A DNA stretch of 64,000 bases from JANSYL01 sp965229695 (GCA_965229695.1 OZ245921.1:1612001-1676000), one strand, 5' to 3'; positions 1 to 8,944 are shown, numbered from the stretch's first letter. Notes: a model not told the origin generated them from the letters alone. Made by a program: numbers and translations.

Positions 1-4
1 ATAT

Positions 5-607
5 TCAAATATTTATTCCTTGTTGCGCCATCCCTTCCATCGCCGCCTTTAGCGATCCGTCGAAATCGATGGCGCGGCACAGGGTGGGATCGACCGTCAC
101 CTCGAAACCCAGTTTGGCGGCATCAACGGCGGAGAAGTTCACGCAGAAATCCGTGGCCAGCCCCACAAGGGTAAGTTTGCGGATGCCCCGGCTGCGCAGA
201 TACCCCTCTAGCCCCGTTGGGGTGGTTTGGTCGTTTTCGAAAAAGGCGGAATAGCTGTCGATCTCGCGCCGGAAGCCTTTGCGGATGATCAGATCGGCGC
301 GGGTGGTGTTGAGATCGGTGTGGAATTCGGCCCCGGCGGAGCCTTGGATGCAGTGATCGGGCCAAAGGACTTGGGGGCCATAGGGCATTTCGGTCAATTC
401 CATCGGGGATTTGCCGGGGTGCTGGCTGGCAAAGCTGAGGTGATCGGCCGGGTGCCAATCCTGGGTCAGGATGACAGCGGCGAAATCCGCCATCAGGGCG
501 TTGATGCCGGGCACCACCTCATCCCCGCCGGGCACGGCCAAGGCACCGCCTGGGCAGAAATCGTTTTGCACGTCGATTACAAGCAGGGCGTGGGTGGCAT
601 CAGACAT
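5..607 (-). CDS. pncA: nicotinamidase
   Basis: This 200-residue protein is a cysteine hydrolase that should deamidate nicotinamide to nicotinate in the NAD salvage pathway. The expected triad is visible as D12 (in VIDVQNDF), K110 (in IIRKG) and C155 (in ATDFCVN). The metal ligands D50, H52 and H85 also fit the family. The length matches bacterial PncA. The reading frame stays open upstream, but I start at the ATG at 607 because a GGAGG lies six bases before it and the isochorismatase-like fold begins immediately. It is divergent from the trhO gene. The stop lies five bases from the window edge. Confidence 0.93.
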   Translation of the reverse strand: MSDATHALLVIDVQNDFCPGGALAVPGGDEVVPGINALMADFAAVILTQDWHPADHLSFASQHPGKSPMELTEMPYGPQVLWPDHCIQGSAGAEFHTDLNTTRADLIIRKGFRREIDSYSAFFENDQTTPTGLEGYLRSRGIRKLTLVGLATDFCVNFSAVDAAKLGFEVTVDPTLCRAIDFDGSLKAAMEGMAQQGINI

Positions 608-686
608 CGCGGCCTCCGGCTGGGTGGGGTCATCTGCCGCTAGACTACGGGTTGAGCGTGGGCATGCAACGGCGTATCTGGCCGCC

Positions 687-1598
687 ATGCTGACGGTTGC
701 CGCTTTGTACAAATTCACCCGGTTTGAGGATCCCGCCGCGTTGCGGGGGCCTTTGTTCGATCTATGCCAAGCGCAGGGGGTGAAGGGTACCTTGCTGCTG
801 GCCGAAGAAGGGATCAACGGCACCATCGCGGGGACGCGGGCGGCGATTGATGCCGTGTTGGCGCATATTCGCGGGCTGCCCGGATGCGCGGATTTGGAGT
901 GGAAGGAATCGCCCGCGGACGAGATGCCGTTCGTGCGGCTGAAGGTGCGGCTGAAGCGCGAGATTGTGACCATGGGGGTGCCGGGGACCGACCCGACGCA
1001 ATTGGTGGGCACCTATATTGAACCGCAGGATTGGAACGCGTTGATCGAGGCACCGGATGTGGCGGTGATCGACACGCGGAACGATTATGAGGTGGCGATT
1101 GGCACGTTTCAGGGCGCCGTCGACCCCGAAACGGACAGCTTTCGGGAATTTCCAGCCTGGTGGGCGGCGAATAAGGATCGGTTTCATAACAAGCGGATTG
1201 CGATGTTCTGCACCGGTGGCATTCGCTGCGAGAAATCGACCGCATATCTGAAGGCCCAAGGGGTGGAGGAGGTGTTCCACCTAAAGGGCGGCATTCTGCA
1301 ATACCTGGAAGAGGTGCCGAAGGAAGACAGCCTTTGGCAAGGCGGGTGTTTTGTCTTCGATGAGCGGGTGGCGGTGGATCATGGGTTGGAGACCCTGCCC
1401 TATTCGCTTTGCCGGGCGTGTCGGCGCCCGTTGACCGAGGCGGATAAAAAGCGGCCCGAGTTTGAGGTGGGGGTGCAGTGCCATCACTGCGTCGAGGAGT
1501 ATTCCGATGCCGACCGCGCGCGGTTTCGCGAACGGCAGCGGCAGATGGAACTGGCGCGCGCGCGGGGTGTTGCCCATATCGGGATGCCGCAATCCTAG
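687..1598 (+). CDS. trhO: tRNA uridine(34) hydroxylase, rhodanese family
   Basis: The 303-residue protein belongs to the YceA/TrhO family, which hydroxylates U34 of certain tRNAs in the cytoplasm. The N-terminal half is the acylphosphatase-like family domain. A rhodanese domain follows, with the catalytic loop FCTGGIRC carrying C175. The C-terminal part has a cysteine-rich stretch (SLCRACRRPL and VQCHHCVEEY) that could bind metal. The frame is open far upstream over pncA, but the conserved N-terminus begins at the ATG at 687. No strong ribosome site precedes it, so the exact start is slightly uncertain. Confidence 0.9.
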   Translation: MLTVAALYKFTRFEDPAALRGPLFDLCQAQGVKGTLLLAEEGINGTIAGTRAAIDAVLAHIRGLPGCADLEWKESPADEMPFVRLKVRLKREIVTMGVPGTDPTQLVGTYIEPQDWNALIEAPDVAVIDTRNDYEVAIGTFQGAVDPETDSFREFPAWWAANKDRFHNKRIAMFCTGGIRCEKSTAYLKAQGVEEVFHLKGGILQYLEEVPKEDSLWQGGCFVFDERVAVDHGLETLPYSLCRACRRPLTEADKKRPEFEVGVQCHHCVEEYSDADRARFRERQRQMELARARGVAHIGMPQS

Positions 1599-1615
1599 CA
1601 GGCTGAAGCCAGAGG

Positions 1616-1785
1616 AATCGGCACCCGACAGGTTGGGGACCTGGAACTGAACGCCGGGTGCCGATTTGGCCTGGCGGGAGCGCCAGGGCCACTCTGGAGG
1701 TCAGACCAAGGCAGCGCCCTGGCCTGTGGGATAGAGATGGGTCCAGCGCCTCTGTCAGGCAATTTCATCGGCGTGTTATCCGATG
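1616..1785. other. structured intergenic segment with nested inverted repeats
   Basis: The 228-base gap between two convergent genes holds several perfect inverted repeats. AATCGGCACCC at 1616-1626 pairs with GGGTGCCGATT at 1656-1666. CCTGGCG at 1670-1676 pairs with CGCCAGG at 1681-1687 around a four-base loop. GCCAGGGC at 1682-1689 pairs with GCCCTGGC at 1716-1723 and would compete with the preceding hairpin. CATCGG at 1766-1771 pairs with CCGATG at 1780-1785. No T-run follows any of them, so they are not standard terminators. It could be a structured RNA or a two-sided 3' end. I cannot assign it to a known family. Confidence 0.4.
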
Positions 1786-1826
1786 ACAAAGCGGATTTGC
1801 ATCCCCTGGTCAGGGGGTTGGCAGGG

Positions 1827-2498
1827 TCACTTGGCGGGAAACGCGCCCTCGAACAAAGACCAAAGCGGCAGGTAGGCGGGCACCATGCGGTTGAGGCAGG
1901 GCAGCAAACCGTCGGCTTGCCAGCCATCTGGCAACGGCGCGCTGAGCGTCAGCGCCTTGCGCTTGAGCAGCGCACCATGGGGGTGATCCTGATCATAAGG
2001 CTTGGGTACGCGCTTCAATGCGGGCGGCCCCCAATCTGAGATCTCGGCCCCGAGGGTTTCGCGCGCCTGATCCATCGCATCTGTGACCTCATCCCCGTCG
2101 CGGTCGACCAAGGCGCGGAATCGCGTCAGGTCGGGGCCTTGCAGGCCGGGCAGCCCCATGCCGAGGATGATGTAATCGGGCGATGCGCCAAAGAACCAGA
2201 CCGGCACCGGGCCATCGCTAGGCGGTTTCCACATCAGATGCAGATGCGCATTGTAAGGCGTTTTATCCTTGGAAAAGCGCACGTCGCGGTGAATGCGAAA
2301 CAGCTTTGAGCCATGGGGTTTACCGGTGTGGCGCGATAGGTCTTCGGCAAAAAGATCGCCAAACAGCTCGGCGGGTTTCTTGATCTCGTCGCGGTAGAAC
2401 GCTTTGCGAGGCTCGTAGAAATCTTTGGTGTTGTTCGCCTTTAGCTCGGTGAAAAAGCCGTTGGCGCGCTGGATCATGTCGGAAAAGCCGTCGGACAT
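1827..2498 (-). CDS. DUF2461 family protein (TIGR02453)
   Basis: The 223-residue soluble protein has the hallmarks of the DUF2461/TIGR02453 family: an N-terminal FFTELKANNTKDFYEP stretch, a central SKDKTPYNAHL motif and a C-terminal aromatic-rich end. Members are widespread in bacteria and some fungi, but I know of no established biochemical activity. A strong AGGAGG sits just before the ATG at 2498. It is convergent with trhO and followed at 50 bases by the hydrolase gene, whose start lies upstream of it in transcription order. Confidence 0.85.
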   Translation of the reverse strand: MSDGFSDMIQRANGFFTELKANNTKDFYEPRKAFYRDEIKKPAELFGDLFAEDLSRHTGKPHGSKLFRIHRDVRFSKDKTPYNAHLHLMWKPPSDGPVPVWFFGASPDYIILGMGLPGLQGPDLTRFRALVDRDGDEVTDAMDQARETLGAEISDWGPPALKRVPKPYDQDHPHGALLKRKALTLSAPLPDGWQADGLLPCLNRMVPAYLPLWSLFEGAFPAK

Positions 2499-2549
2499 GG
2501 GAACCTCCTGTGGTGCCCTGACCCTATCCCGGATGGCCCGAAAATCCAG

Positions 2550-3428
2550 TCAATCGTCGTGGGTTTCGAAGAAGGCGATGGTGGCGGCGATCATCTGATC
2601 CAGTGTCTCGTCCGTTGTGAATATGTTGAACACATGGTCCATCTGGGCCAGCCACCGCTCTTCCGGGCCTTCATGGCTGTCGAGGTAGAGATCGGCGCTG
2701 GCGGGCAGGACGGACGTGTCTTGCAGGCCTTGGGCCACAAAAAGCGGGCCGGAATAGGCGGCGATTTCGGCCACGGGGTCAGCGGTGGTCAGCCCTTGGA
2801 AAAAGGCACCGTTCAATTCGATTTCGGCCCAGGGCAGCGTGACCGGGATCGCCTCATCGGGTGCGGCGGCGAGGCCCGCAGCCACGGCGTCAGCCCCGAG
2901 GGTGCGGCCAAAAGTGTCCATCGGGTCGGCCACCGCGTTCCACAATGCGACCGCATCGAACGCATTGCTGCGCCCAGCCGTGGAGGCGGCAACAAGGCCG
3001 CCCTGGCTCCACCCGATGACATAGATATCGCTGGTATCGACCATGGACAGGCTGCGGAGGTAATCGAGCGCGGCCAAGGCATCGTCGATTTGACCTTCGA
3101 AGGTGGTTTCGGCAAATCGCATTTCATCGGTCGCCTCGCCCGAGCCGGCGAAATCGATGCGCAGGCTGGCGAAGCCGGCATCGGCGAGTTGGGCTGCGGT
3201 GCGGGCAAAGACGCCCTCGGGCACGGCCTCGGTCTGTAGCTCGTCACGGCTGCCGGTGAAGCCATGCAAAAGCAGGACAACCGGCGCGGGGCCGCCGGGG
3301 GGTTGGGCAAGCGTTCCGATAACGTCCTGGCCGGGCCGCCCGATGGTAAGCGTGGTTTCCGAGGTTTGGGCGGCAGCGAGGGTTGGTAGCGTGGCAAGGG
3401 CGATGGCCGTGATCAGGGCGCGAAACAT
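2550..3428 (-). CDS. secreted alpha/beta hydrolase
   Basis: This 292-residue protein starts with a signal peptide ending around LAAAQ (residue 21), so it is probably periplasmic. The alpha/beta-hydrolase fold shows the oxyanion HGFTGS at 55-60, the nucleophile elbow GWSQGG with S141, and likely acid and base residues D237 (QGLQD) and H265 (MDHVF). It resembles dienelactone-hydrolase or acyl-esterase type enzymes, but the substrate cannot be told from sequence. It is transcribed in the same direction as its neighbours. An AAGG ribosome site precedes the ATG. Confidence 0.85.
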   Translation of the reverse strand: MFRALITAIALATLPTLAAAQTSETTLTIGRPGQDVIGTLAQPPGGPAPVVLLLHGFTGSRDELQTEAVPEGVFARTAAQLADAGFASLRIDFAGSGEATDEMRFAETTFEGQIDDALAALDYLRSLSMVDTSDIYVIGWSQGGLVAASTAGRSNAFDAVALWNAVADPMDTFGRTLGADAVAAGLAAAPDEAIPVTLPWAEIELNGAFFQGLTTADPVAEIAAYSGPLFVAQGLQDTSVLPASADLYLDSHEGPEERWLAQMDHVFNIFTTDETLDQMIAATIAFFETHDD

Positions 3429-3470
3429 GGTGATGCCTTTTTGCTGGGTTGGGCCGGTGCGGCGGCCAGC

Positions 3471-4208
3471 TTACTGGTAAATCCAGAAAAGATCCCATGT
3501 CGCACGCGCGGATGCTGCCAGATCCGACCCTGACAGGGCGAATACGTAAGCCAATACAATCAGGATCGGCAGAAGCAACACGCATGAGATTACCGAGTAA
3601 ACGGTCTGAAACCGACCGACCGCAGTGATGCGATACCTGCGGGCCGATGAAACAATGAAGTTTCGATAGTAGATCAAGATCAAAAACAAGACGCCCACCC
3701 AAGTCAGCATGCGCGCCGCGTTGAACGAAAACGGAAGCCAAGCAGGGTAAGCCCGAAACTGCCGATCCCAAATCATCGCCAGTTGATCGAAGGCGTTGAA
3801 ATAGGCCAGTTCCATGAACACGATGACCTGCGGCCAAAACATCACGGCGGCCGCAAGCAAAGTGGATGAGTTCAAAAGGTACCTGTGGTGCCCTTTCGCG
3901 TTGCCGCCCGCGAAACGCACAGTGAGCCAGACACTGGCCGCATGGCCCGCCGTGATAAGCACCACCAAAATGACCATGAAGTAAAATAGCTTTTGGATGT
4001 TGGCGCCTTCAAACCCCGCCAAGGCAAAGCTGACGCCGTAGTTGCAGCCCAGGCATAGGAAAAACAGGCTTACGCCCAGGTTGCGGCGGTCCAGCGAGAT
4101 TTTGTGGAACTGGTACGGCCCGCCAAACAGGGCCTTTCGATACTCATTAAGCAGGCCAAAGAGAAACGGGCCAATCTTGCTGTGATACTTCTCCAGCGTA
4201 TCGATCAA
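3471..4208 (-). CDS. multi-pass membrane protein of unknown function
   Basis: The 245-residue product has about five hydrophobic segments (near 43-66, 75-98, 108-135, 165-182 and 198-225) and no motif I recognise. The apparent start is TTG at 4208, with a GGGA about ten bases upstream. It begins only 25 bases after the gyrB stop, so it may be cotranscribed with the end of the replication block. The DNA is visibly less GC-rich than gyrB and the hydrolase gene, and it uses more A/T-ending codons, which is compatible with later acquisition. No function is proposed. Confidence 0.65.
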   Translation of the reverse strand: MIDTLEKYHSKIGPFLFGLLNEYRKALFGGPYQFHKISLDRRNLGVSLFFLCLGCNYGVSFALAGFEGANIQKLFYFMVILVVLITAGHAASVWLTVRFAGGNAKGHHRYLLNSSTLLAAAVMFWPQVIVFMELAYFNAFDQLAMIWDRQFRAYPAWLPFSFNAARMLTWVGVLFLILIYYRNFIVSSARRYRITAVGRFQTVYSVISCVLLLPILIVLAYVFALSGSDLAASARATWDLFWIYQ

Positions 4209-4233
4209 AAATTGCTATCCCTTAAGACAGGCG

Positions 4234-6651
4234 TCAGAAATCCAAATTCTCAACGCTCAACGCGTTGTTTTGAATGAATTCGCGGCGGGGTTCGACCACA
4301 TCGCCCATGAGCTTGGTAAAGATGTCATCGGCCTCGGCCACATCGTCGATTTTGACCTGCAAGAGCGTGCGTGCCTCGTGATCGAGGGTGGTTTCCCAAA
4401 GCTGATCGGGGTTCATTTCGCCCAGGCCTTTATAGCGCTGGAGGGTCAGACCCTTAGCGCCTTCATCGAGGATGGCTTTCAGCAGCTCGGTGGGTCCGTG
4501 GATCAGCTGTTGGCGTTCCTTGCGCACCAGCGACGAAGGCTCGCGGTAGACGCTGCGGGTTTCCTGGCTGACCTCGGACAGTTTGCGTGCCTCGCCCGAC
4601 CGCAAGACGGCGCCATCAAGCGTGCGGATCTCTTCCACCCCTCGCAAGACACGGCTGAGGCGGATGCCGTGATCTTGGGTGATGCGGCCCGCCCAGCCGC
4701 GTTCGTATTCGACCGCCACCAGATCCAGGCGTTTGGCCACCTGATCGGCCACGCCTTGTAGATCGGCATCGGCCCGGCCCGGATCGAAGGCGCCCGCAAT
4801 GGCGGCCTGTTCGACGATGTGGCGGGGGTAATGGGTTGGGAAAGCATCCAGGATGCGTTTGAAGTTGCGTGCGGCCTCGACCACGCGCGCCAGATCTTGG
4901 CCCGCGATTTCCTCACCACTGGGCAGGCGCAGAACCGCACCGTCGATGCCCTGTTCGATCAGGTGATCTTCGAGCGCGGCCTGATCCTTGAGATACACCT
5001 CGGATTTGCCACGGCTGACTTTGAAAAGCGGCGGCTGCGCGATGTAGAGATAGCCGCCTTCGATGATCTCGGGCATTTGCCGGAAGAAGAACGTCAGCAA
5101 AAGCGTGCGGATATGGGCGCCGTCCACATCGGCGTCGGTCATGATGATGACCTTGTGATAGCGCAGCTTGTCGATGTTGAACTCATCCCGCCCGATGCCG
5201 GTGCCAAGCGCGGTGATCAGCGTTCCGATTTCCTGGCTGGAGAGCATCCGGTCGAACCGGGCCCGTTCCACGTTTAGGATTTTGCCGCGCAGGGGCAGGA
5301 CAGCCTGGTTGTGGCGCGAGCGGCCCTGTTTGGCGGAGCCACCGGCGCTGTCACCCTCAACCAGGAACAGCTCGGATTTTGCGGGGTCTTTTTCCTGACA
5401 ATCGGCCAGTTTGCCGGGCAGGCTGGCCACATCCATCGCGGTTTTGCGGCGGGTCAGTTCGCGCGCCTTGCGGGCGGCTTCGCGGGCCAGGGCGGCTTCG
5501 ATGATTTTGCCGACGACCAGCTTGGCCTCATTGGGGTGTTCTTCGAACCATTCCTGAAGCTTTTCATTCATCAGGCTTTCGACCGCCGGGCGCACCTCGG
5601 AGCTGACAAGCTTGTCTTTGGTCTGGCTGCTGAACTTTGGGTCGGGCACTTTGACCGACAACACGCAGGTCAGCCCCTCGCGCGCGTCGTCGCCGGTGAA
5701 GTTCACCTTTTCCCGCTTCGCGATGCCGGAGCTGTTGGCATAAAGGTTGATCGTGCGGGTCAGCGCCCCCCGGAAGCCCGCCAGATGGGTGCCGCCGTCA
5801 CGCTGGGGGATGTTGTTGGTAAAGGGCAGCACGGTTTCGTGGTAGCTGTCGTTCCACCACATCGCGACTTCGACACCGATGCCGTCTTTCTCGCCCTCGA
5901 CATAGATCGGGTCGGCCATCATGGGGGTTTTGGAGCGGTCGAGATATTTCACGAATTCGCGCACGCCGCCCTCGTACACCATCTCGGTCTCGAGCGGTTC
6001 GGCAGGGCGTTCATCGCGCAGGATGATGCGGACGCCGGAATTCAGGAAGGCCAGTTCGCGCAACCGGTTTTCCAGGGTTTTGAAACTGTAGTCGAGGTTC
6101 GAGAAGGTGGCGGTGGAGGCCATGAAGCGCACCTCGGTGCCGGTGCGGTCACCGGCGTCGCCGACAACCTCCAGGTGGTTGACGGTTTCGCCATGTTCGA
6201 ACCGGGCCGTGTGTTCTTTGCCATCGCGCCAGATGCGCAGTTCCAACCAATCGCTGAGCGCGTTGACAACCGACACACCCACGCCGTGCAGACCGCCCGA
6301 CACCTTGTAGGAGTTGGAGTCGAACTTACCGCCTGCGTGCAGTTGGGTCATGATGACCTCGGCCGCGGAAACGCCTTCTTCTTCGTGGATACCGACGGGA
6401 ATGCCCCGGCCATTGTCGCTGACCGAGACGCTGTTATCGGCGTGAATTTTCACGGTCACGGCGTCGGCATGGCCCGCCAAAGCCTCATCAATGCCGTTAT
6501 CGACGACCTCATACACCATGTGGTGCAGACCCGAACCATCGTCGGTGTCACCGATATACATGCCGGGGCGTTTGCGAACCGCCTCCAACCCTTTGAGAAC
6601 TTTGATAGAATCGGCGCCGTAGTCTTCGGGCGCAGGGGCGTTGTCAGCCAT
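4234..6651 (-). CDS. gyrB: DNA gyrase subunit B
   Basis: The 805-residue protein is the ATPase subunit of DNA gyrase, which introduces negative supercoils with GyrA. The GHKL ATP site is seen at VVDNGIDEA (49-57). The TOPRIM domain starts at VEGDSAGG with the catalytic acid E432, followed by DADVDGAHI. The C-terminal GyrB signature ends in LSVENLDF. The frame is open for 22 more codons, but the ATG at 6651 gives the family's usual N-terminus (MADNAP...). It lies downstream of recF, with two unrelated genes inserted between them. Large open frames on the opposite strand are coding shadows. Confidence 0.98.
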   Translation of the reverse strand: MADNAPAPEDYGADSIKVLKGLEAVRKRPGMYIGDTDDGSGLHHMVYEVVDNGIDEALAGHADAVTVKIHADNSVSVSDNGRGIPVGIHEEEGVSAAEVIMTQLHAGGKFDSNSYKVSGGLHGVGVSVVNALSDWLELRIWRDGKEHTARFEHGETVNHLEVVGDAGDRTGTEVRFMASTATFSNLDYSFKTLENRLRELAFLNSGVRIILRDERPAEPLETEMVYEGGVREFVKYLDRSKTPMMADPIYVEGEKDGIGVEVAMWWNDSYHETVLPFTNNIPQRDGGTHLAGFRGALTRTINLYANSSGIAKREKVNFTGDDAREGLTCVLSVKVPDPKFSSQTKDKLVSSEVRPAVESLMNEKLQEWFEEHPNEAKLVVGKIIEAALAREAARKARELTRRKTAMDVASLPGKLADCQEKDPAKSELFLVEGDSAGGSAKQGRSRHNQAVLPLRGKILNVERARFDRMLSSQEIGTLITALGTGIGRDEFNIDKLRYHKVIIMTDADVDGAHIRTLLLTFFFRQMPEIIEGGYLYIAQPPLFKVSRGKSEVYLKDQAALEDHLIEQGIDGAVLRLPSGEEIAGQDLARVVEAARNFKRILDAFPTHYPRHIVEQAAIAGAFDPGRADADLQGVADQVAKRLDLVAVEYERGWAGRITQDHGIRLSRVLRGVEEIRTLDGAVLRSGEARKLSEVSQETRSVYREPSSLVRKERQQLIHGPTELLKAILDEGAKGLTLQRYKGLGEMNPDQLWETTLDHEARTLLQVKIDDVAEADDIFTKLMGDVVEPRREFIQNNALSVENLDF

Positions 6652-6725
6652 GCGGTCGTCTGCCTGTTTTGTTTGGAATTTTATACCGGTCCGCGGCGGC
6701 AATGTCACGCGATCCACCCCAATAT

Positions 6726-7352
6726 TTAGGGGTTTGAGAGTGCAATTACCACAGCCACAAGGATCAGGAGCACACCGGCGATGCGGTTGATCCGCGCCAA
6801 TCGCCCAGGCGAGGAAAACCGCCGCCGCGCGTGGTCGACCAGAATGGCGAAACCGGTATTGCCGACAAGCGGGACCGCCATGGAGACCGCCGCGATAACC
6901 AGGATATCGACCCAGGTCACCGCCGTCAGATCAAAGAAGCCGGGCAGCATCCCCATGTAGAACAAAATCGCCTTGGGATTGGCCAGAATGGCCGCGATGC
7001 CCGCGACAAAGCCCGCCCAGGCGCCGGGACGGGTCAGGGCGCTGTCGGAGGTTATGGTTTTCTCGGCATTGCGGATCAGCAGATAGCCCATCAGCGTGAA
7101 GACGATGACTGCGACCCATTTCAGCGCATCCATAAGCCAGGCCAGTTCACCCACGATCCAGGCCAGACCCAGCAGGGCGGTGATCGACCAGACGGCATCG
7201 CCCAAGGCCACACCCAGCACCAGCGGGATCGCCGCCTGCCAACCATGGGCCAGGGCGCGCGCGGCGGTGGCCAGCCAGACCGGCCCCGGCGTGATGAACA
7301 GGACGAAAAGCGCCCCGGCATAAAGCGCGATTTGAGCAAGGCTGAGGGTCAT
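6726..7352 (-). CDS. LysE/RhtB family amino-acid exporter
   Basis: The 208-residue inner-membrane protein has the LysE family layout: a GPVW motif near residue 24 (FITPGPVWLATA) followed by about six transmembrane segments. Family members export amino acids or related small molecules, and the substrate is not predictable here. Its ATG overlaps the stop of the VOC gene by four bases (ATGA), so translation is probably coupled. It sits in the recF-gyrB interval, which is usually occupied by gyrB alone or by small genes. Confidence 0.88.
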   Translation of the reverse strand: MTLSLAQIALYAGALFVLFITPGPVWLATAARALAHGWQAAIPLVLGVALGDAVWSITALLGLAWIVGELAWLMDALKWVAVIVFTLMGYLLIRNAEKTITSDSALTRPGAWAGFVAGIAAILANPKAILFYMGMLPGFFDLTAVTWVDILVIAAVSMAVPLVGNTGFAILVDHARRRFSSPGRLARINRIAGVLLILVAVVIALSNP

Positions 7353-7789
7353 TCAGGCGTGGGTATCCAACTGCGCCCCATCTCATCCATCGGCCAATGG
7401 GGGTTATAGGCCAGTTCCCACACATGCCCGTCGGGGTCGGCGAAGTAGCAGGAATATCCCCCCCAATGGGTAAACTCGGGGTCTTTCAGCGGCGTGGCCC
7501 CGGCGCTGAGCGCCAATTCCCAGGCCGTGTCGACATCGGTTGTGTCATAGAAGTTTTGGGCGAATGTGATGGACCCGGTGCCAAGCTCAGCCCCTGGTCG
7601 GCCCTGATCCGCAGCCAATGCGCCCTTGTCGAAAAGCCCCATGACCATGCCATCCATTTGGTAGAACACCACGCCATCCAGCACTTGGGTCTCGGTCCAG
7701 CCTAGGGCATCATAAAAGCTGCGCGACCGCCCAATGTCTTCGACCCCCAGGGTCAGAAGCGTGATCCGGTTTGTCGGGAAATGGGTCAT
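7349..7789 (-). CDS. VOC (glyoxalase/bleomycin-resistance) family protein
   Basis: This 146-residue protein is a two-module vicinal-oxygen-chelate fold: RITLLTLGVEDIGRSRSF opens the first module and SCYFADPDGHVWELAYN closes the second, with the usual H and E metal-ligand positions. The substrate is unknown. The ATG at 7789 overlaps the recF stop by four bases and its own stop overlaps the start of the LysE gene by four bases. That makes a tightly coupled recF-VOC-lysE string. The frame continues upstream inside recF, but that part is not family-like. Confidence 0.88.
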   Translation of the reverse strand: MTHFPTNRITLLTLGVEDIGRSRSFYDALGWTETQVLDGVVFYQMDGMVMGLFDKGALAADQGRPGAELGTGSITFAQNFYDTTDVDTAWELALSAGATPLKDPEFTHWGGYSCYFADPDGHVWELAYNPHWPMDEMGRSWIPTPE

Positions 7790-8889
7790 GGCGCACTCTC
7801 CAATAGGGCGGTCTGGCTTTCGCCATCCTGCTCGGTGATCGCAATATGCTGGGCGCGGTCGCCCAGTTCGGCAAAAAGCTCTGGCCCGGTGCCGGTCATC
7901 CAGGCTTGGCAGCCAAGCGCGCAAACCTCATCAAACAGGGCGGCACGGCGGGTCGCATCCAGATGGGCGGCAACCTCATCCAGCAGAACCAAGGGGGCGC
8001 TGCCGGTGTCTTGTTGCAGCGCGCGTGCATTGGCCAAGATCAGTGAGATCAGCAGCGCTTTCTGTTCGCCGGTGGAGCATTGACGCGCGGGCACGGATTT
8101 GTCGCGGTAGATCGCGCCCAGATCGGCCCGGTGGGGGCCAATCAGGCTGCGCCCGGCGGCCACGTCGCGGGGGCGGCTTTCGGCAAAGGCTTCGGCCAGA
8201 TCAGGCGGGGTTTGGGGCGCGTCGCAGTCAAGTGTCAGGTCGGCCACAGGGAAGGCGGTGGCGGCGCCGGTTTGCGCCTGGGTCATACGGGTGATCGCGG
8301 CGCGACGGTTGGCGCTGATCGCCGCCCCAGCCTCGGCCATTTGGTGTTCCAGCGCGGCGTACCAGCGGGCATCGCTGATCTGATCTTTCAGCAGGCGGTT
8401 GCGGTCGCGCATGGCTTTTTCATAGGTCAGCACCAGCTCGGCATGGTCGGGGTGAAAGCTAAGCGTCACGCGATCGAGGAAGCGGCGGCGACCTTCGGCC
8501 CCTTCGATCCACAGCCGATCCTGCGACGGAACCAGCCAGACGATGCGGATCAGCTTGGCCAGCGCGGTTTGCGGGGCGGCTTTGCCGTCGATCTTGGTGA
8601 CGCGGGATTGGGCGGGTTCGGCGGTCAGCTCGATCTCATGACCCAGATTTGGGCCGGATAACGCGGCGCTGATTTTCCACCCGATGGCCTCGGGGCGGCG
8701 GATGATTTCTTCGGCGGTGGCGCGGCGCAGCCCGCGACCGGGCGAGAGCAGCGAAACCGCCTCCATCAGATTGGTTTTGCCCGCGCCATTGGGACCGAAC
8801 AGCGCCACCGGGCGGCCATCCAGGCCCAGACGCGCGCGGCGGTGGCTACGGAAATGCGACAGCGCAAGATGCGAGACAAAGCTGGTCAT
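7786..8889 (-). CDS. recF: DNA replication and repair protein RecF
   Basis: The 367-residue SMC-like ATPase helps load RecA at gaps. Its Walker A motif GPNGAGKT lies at 32-39. The C-terminal ABC signature region and Walker B (LVLLDEVAAHLD) are intact. The length and its place directly after dnaN are typical. The gene is separated from dnaN by 55 bases that contain two tandem hairpins. The stop overlaps the next start, so it is the promoter-proximal member of a coupled three-gene set. Confidence 0.96.
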   Translation of the reverse strand: MTSFVSHLALSHFRSHRRARLGLDGRPVALFGPNGAGKTNLMEAVSLLSPGRGLRRATAEEIIRRPEAIGWKISAALSGPNLGHEIELTAEPAQSRVTKIDGKAAPQTALAKLIRIVWLVPSQDRLWIEGAEGRRRFLDRVTLSFHPDHAELVLTYEKAMRDRNRLLKDQISDARWYAALEHQMAEAGAAISANRRAAITRMTQAQTGAATAFPVADLTLDCDAPQTPPDLAEAFAESRPRDVAAGRSLIGPHRADLGAIYRDKSVPARQCSTGEQKALLISLILANARALQQDTGSAPLVLLDEVAAHLDATRRAALFDEVCALGCQAWMTGTGPELFAELGDRAQHIAITEQDGESQTALLESAP

Positions 8890-8894
8890 GGGCG

Positions 8895-8937
8895 CGTTTT
8901 TCTCGCGAAAAACGGGGCGGAAAACGCGTGTTTTCCG
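8895..8937 (-). other. two tandem hairpins between dnaN and recF
   Basis: Directly after the dnaN stop there are two perfect stem-loops. CGGAAAAC at 8918-8925 pairs with GTTTTCCG at 8930-8937 around GCGT. CGTTTTT at 8895-8901 pairs with AAAAACG at 8908-8914 around a six-base loop. They end six bases before the recF ATG. The U-rich arm of the promoter-distal one could let the pair act as a partial terminator or attenuator for recF, or as a barrier to mRNA decay. The ribosome-binding region of recF would lie within the second stem. The function is inferred only from position. Confidence 0.5.
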
Positions 8938-8944
8938 GTTCGGC

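Noticed and set aside
5311..6729. Open frame of 472 codons on the plus strand across gyrB
   Set aside because: It is the antisense shadow of gyrB; its residues have no domain pattern and gyrB is unmistakable.
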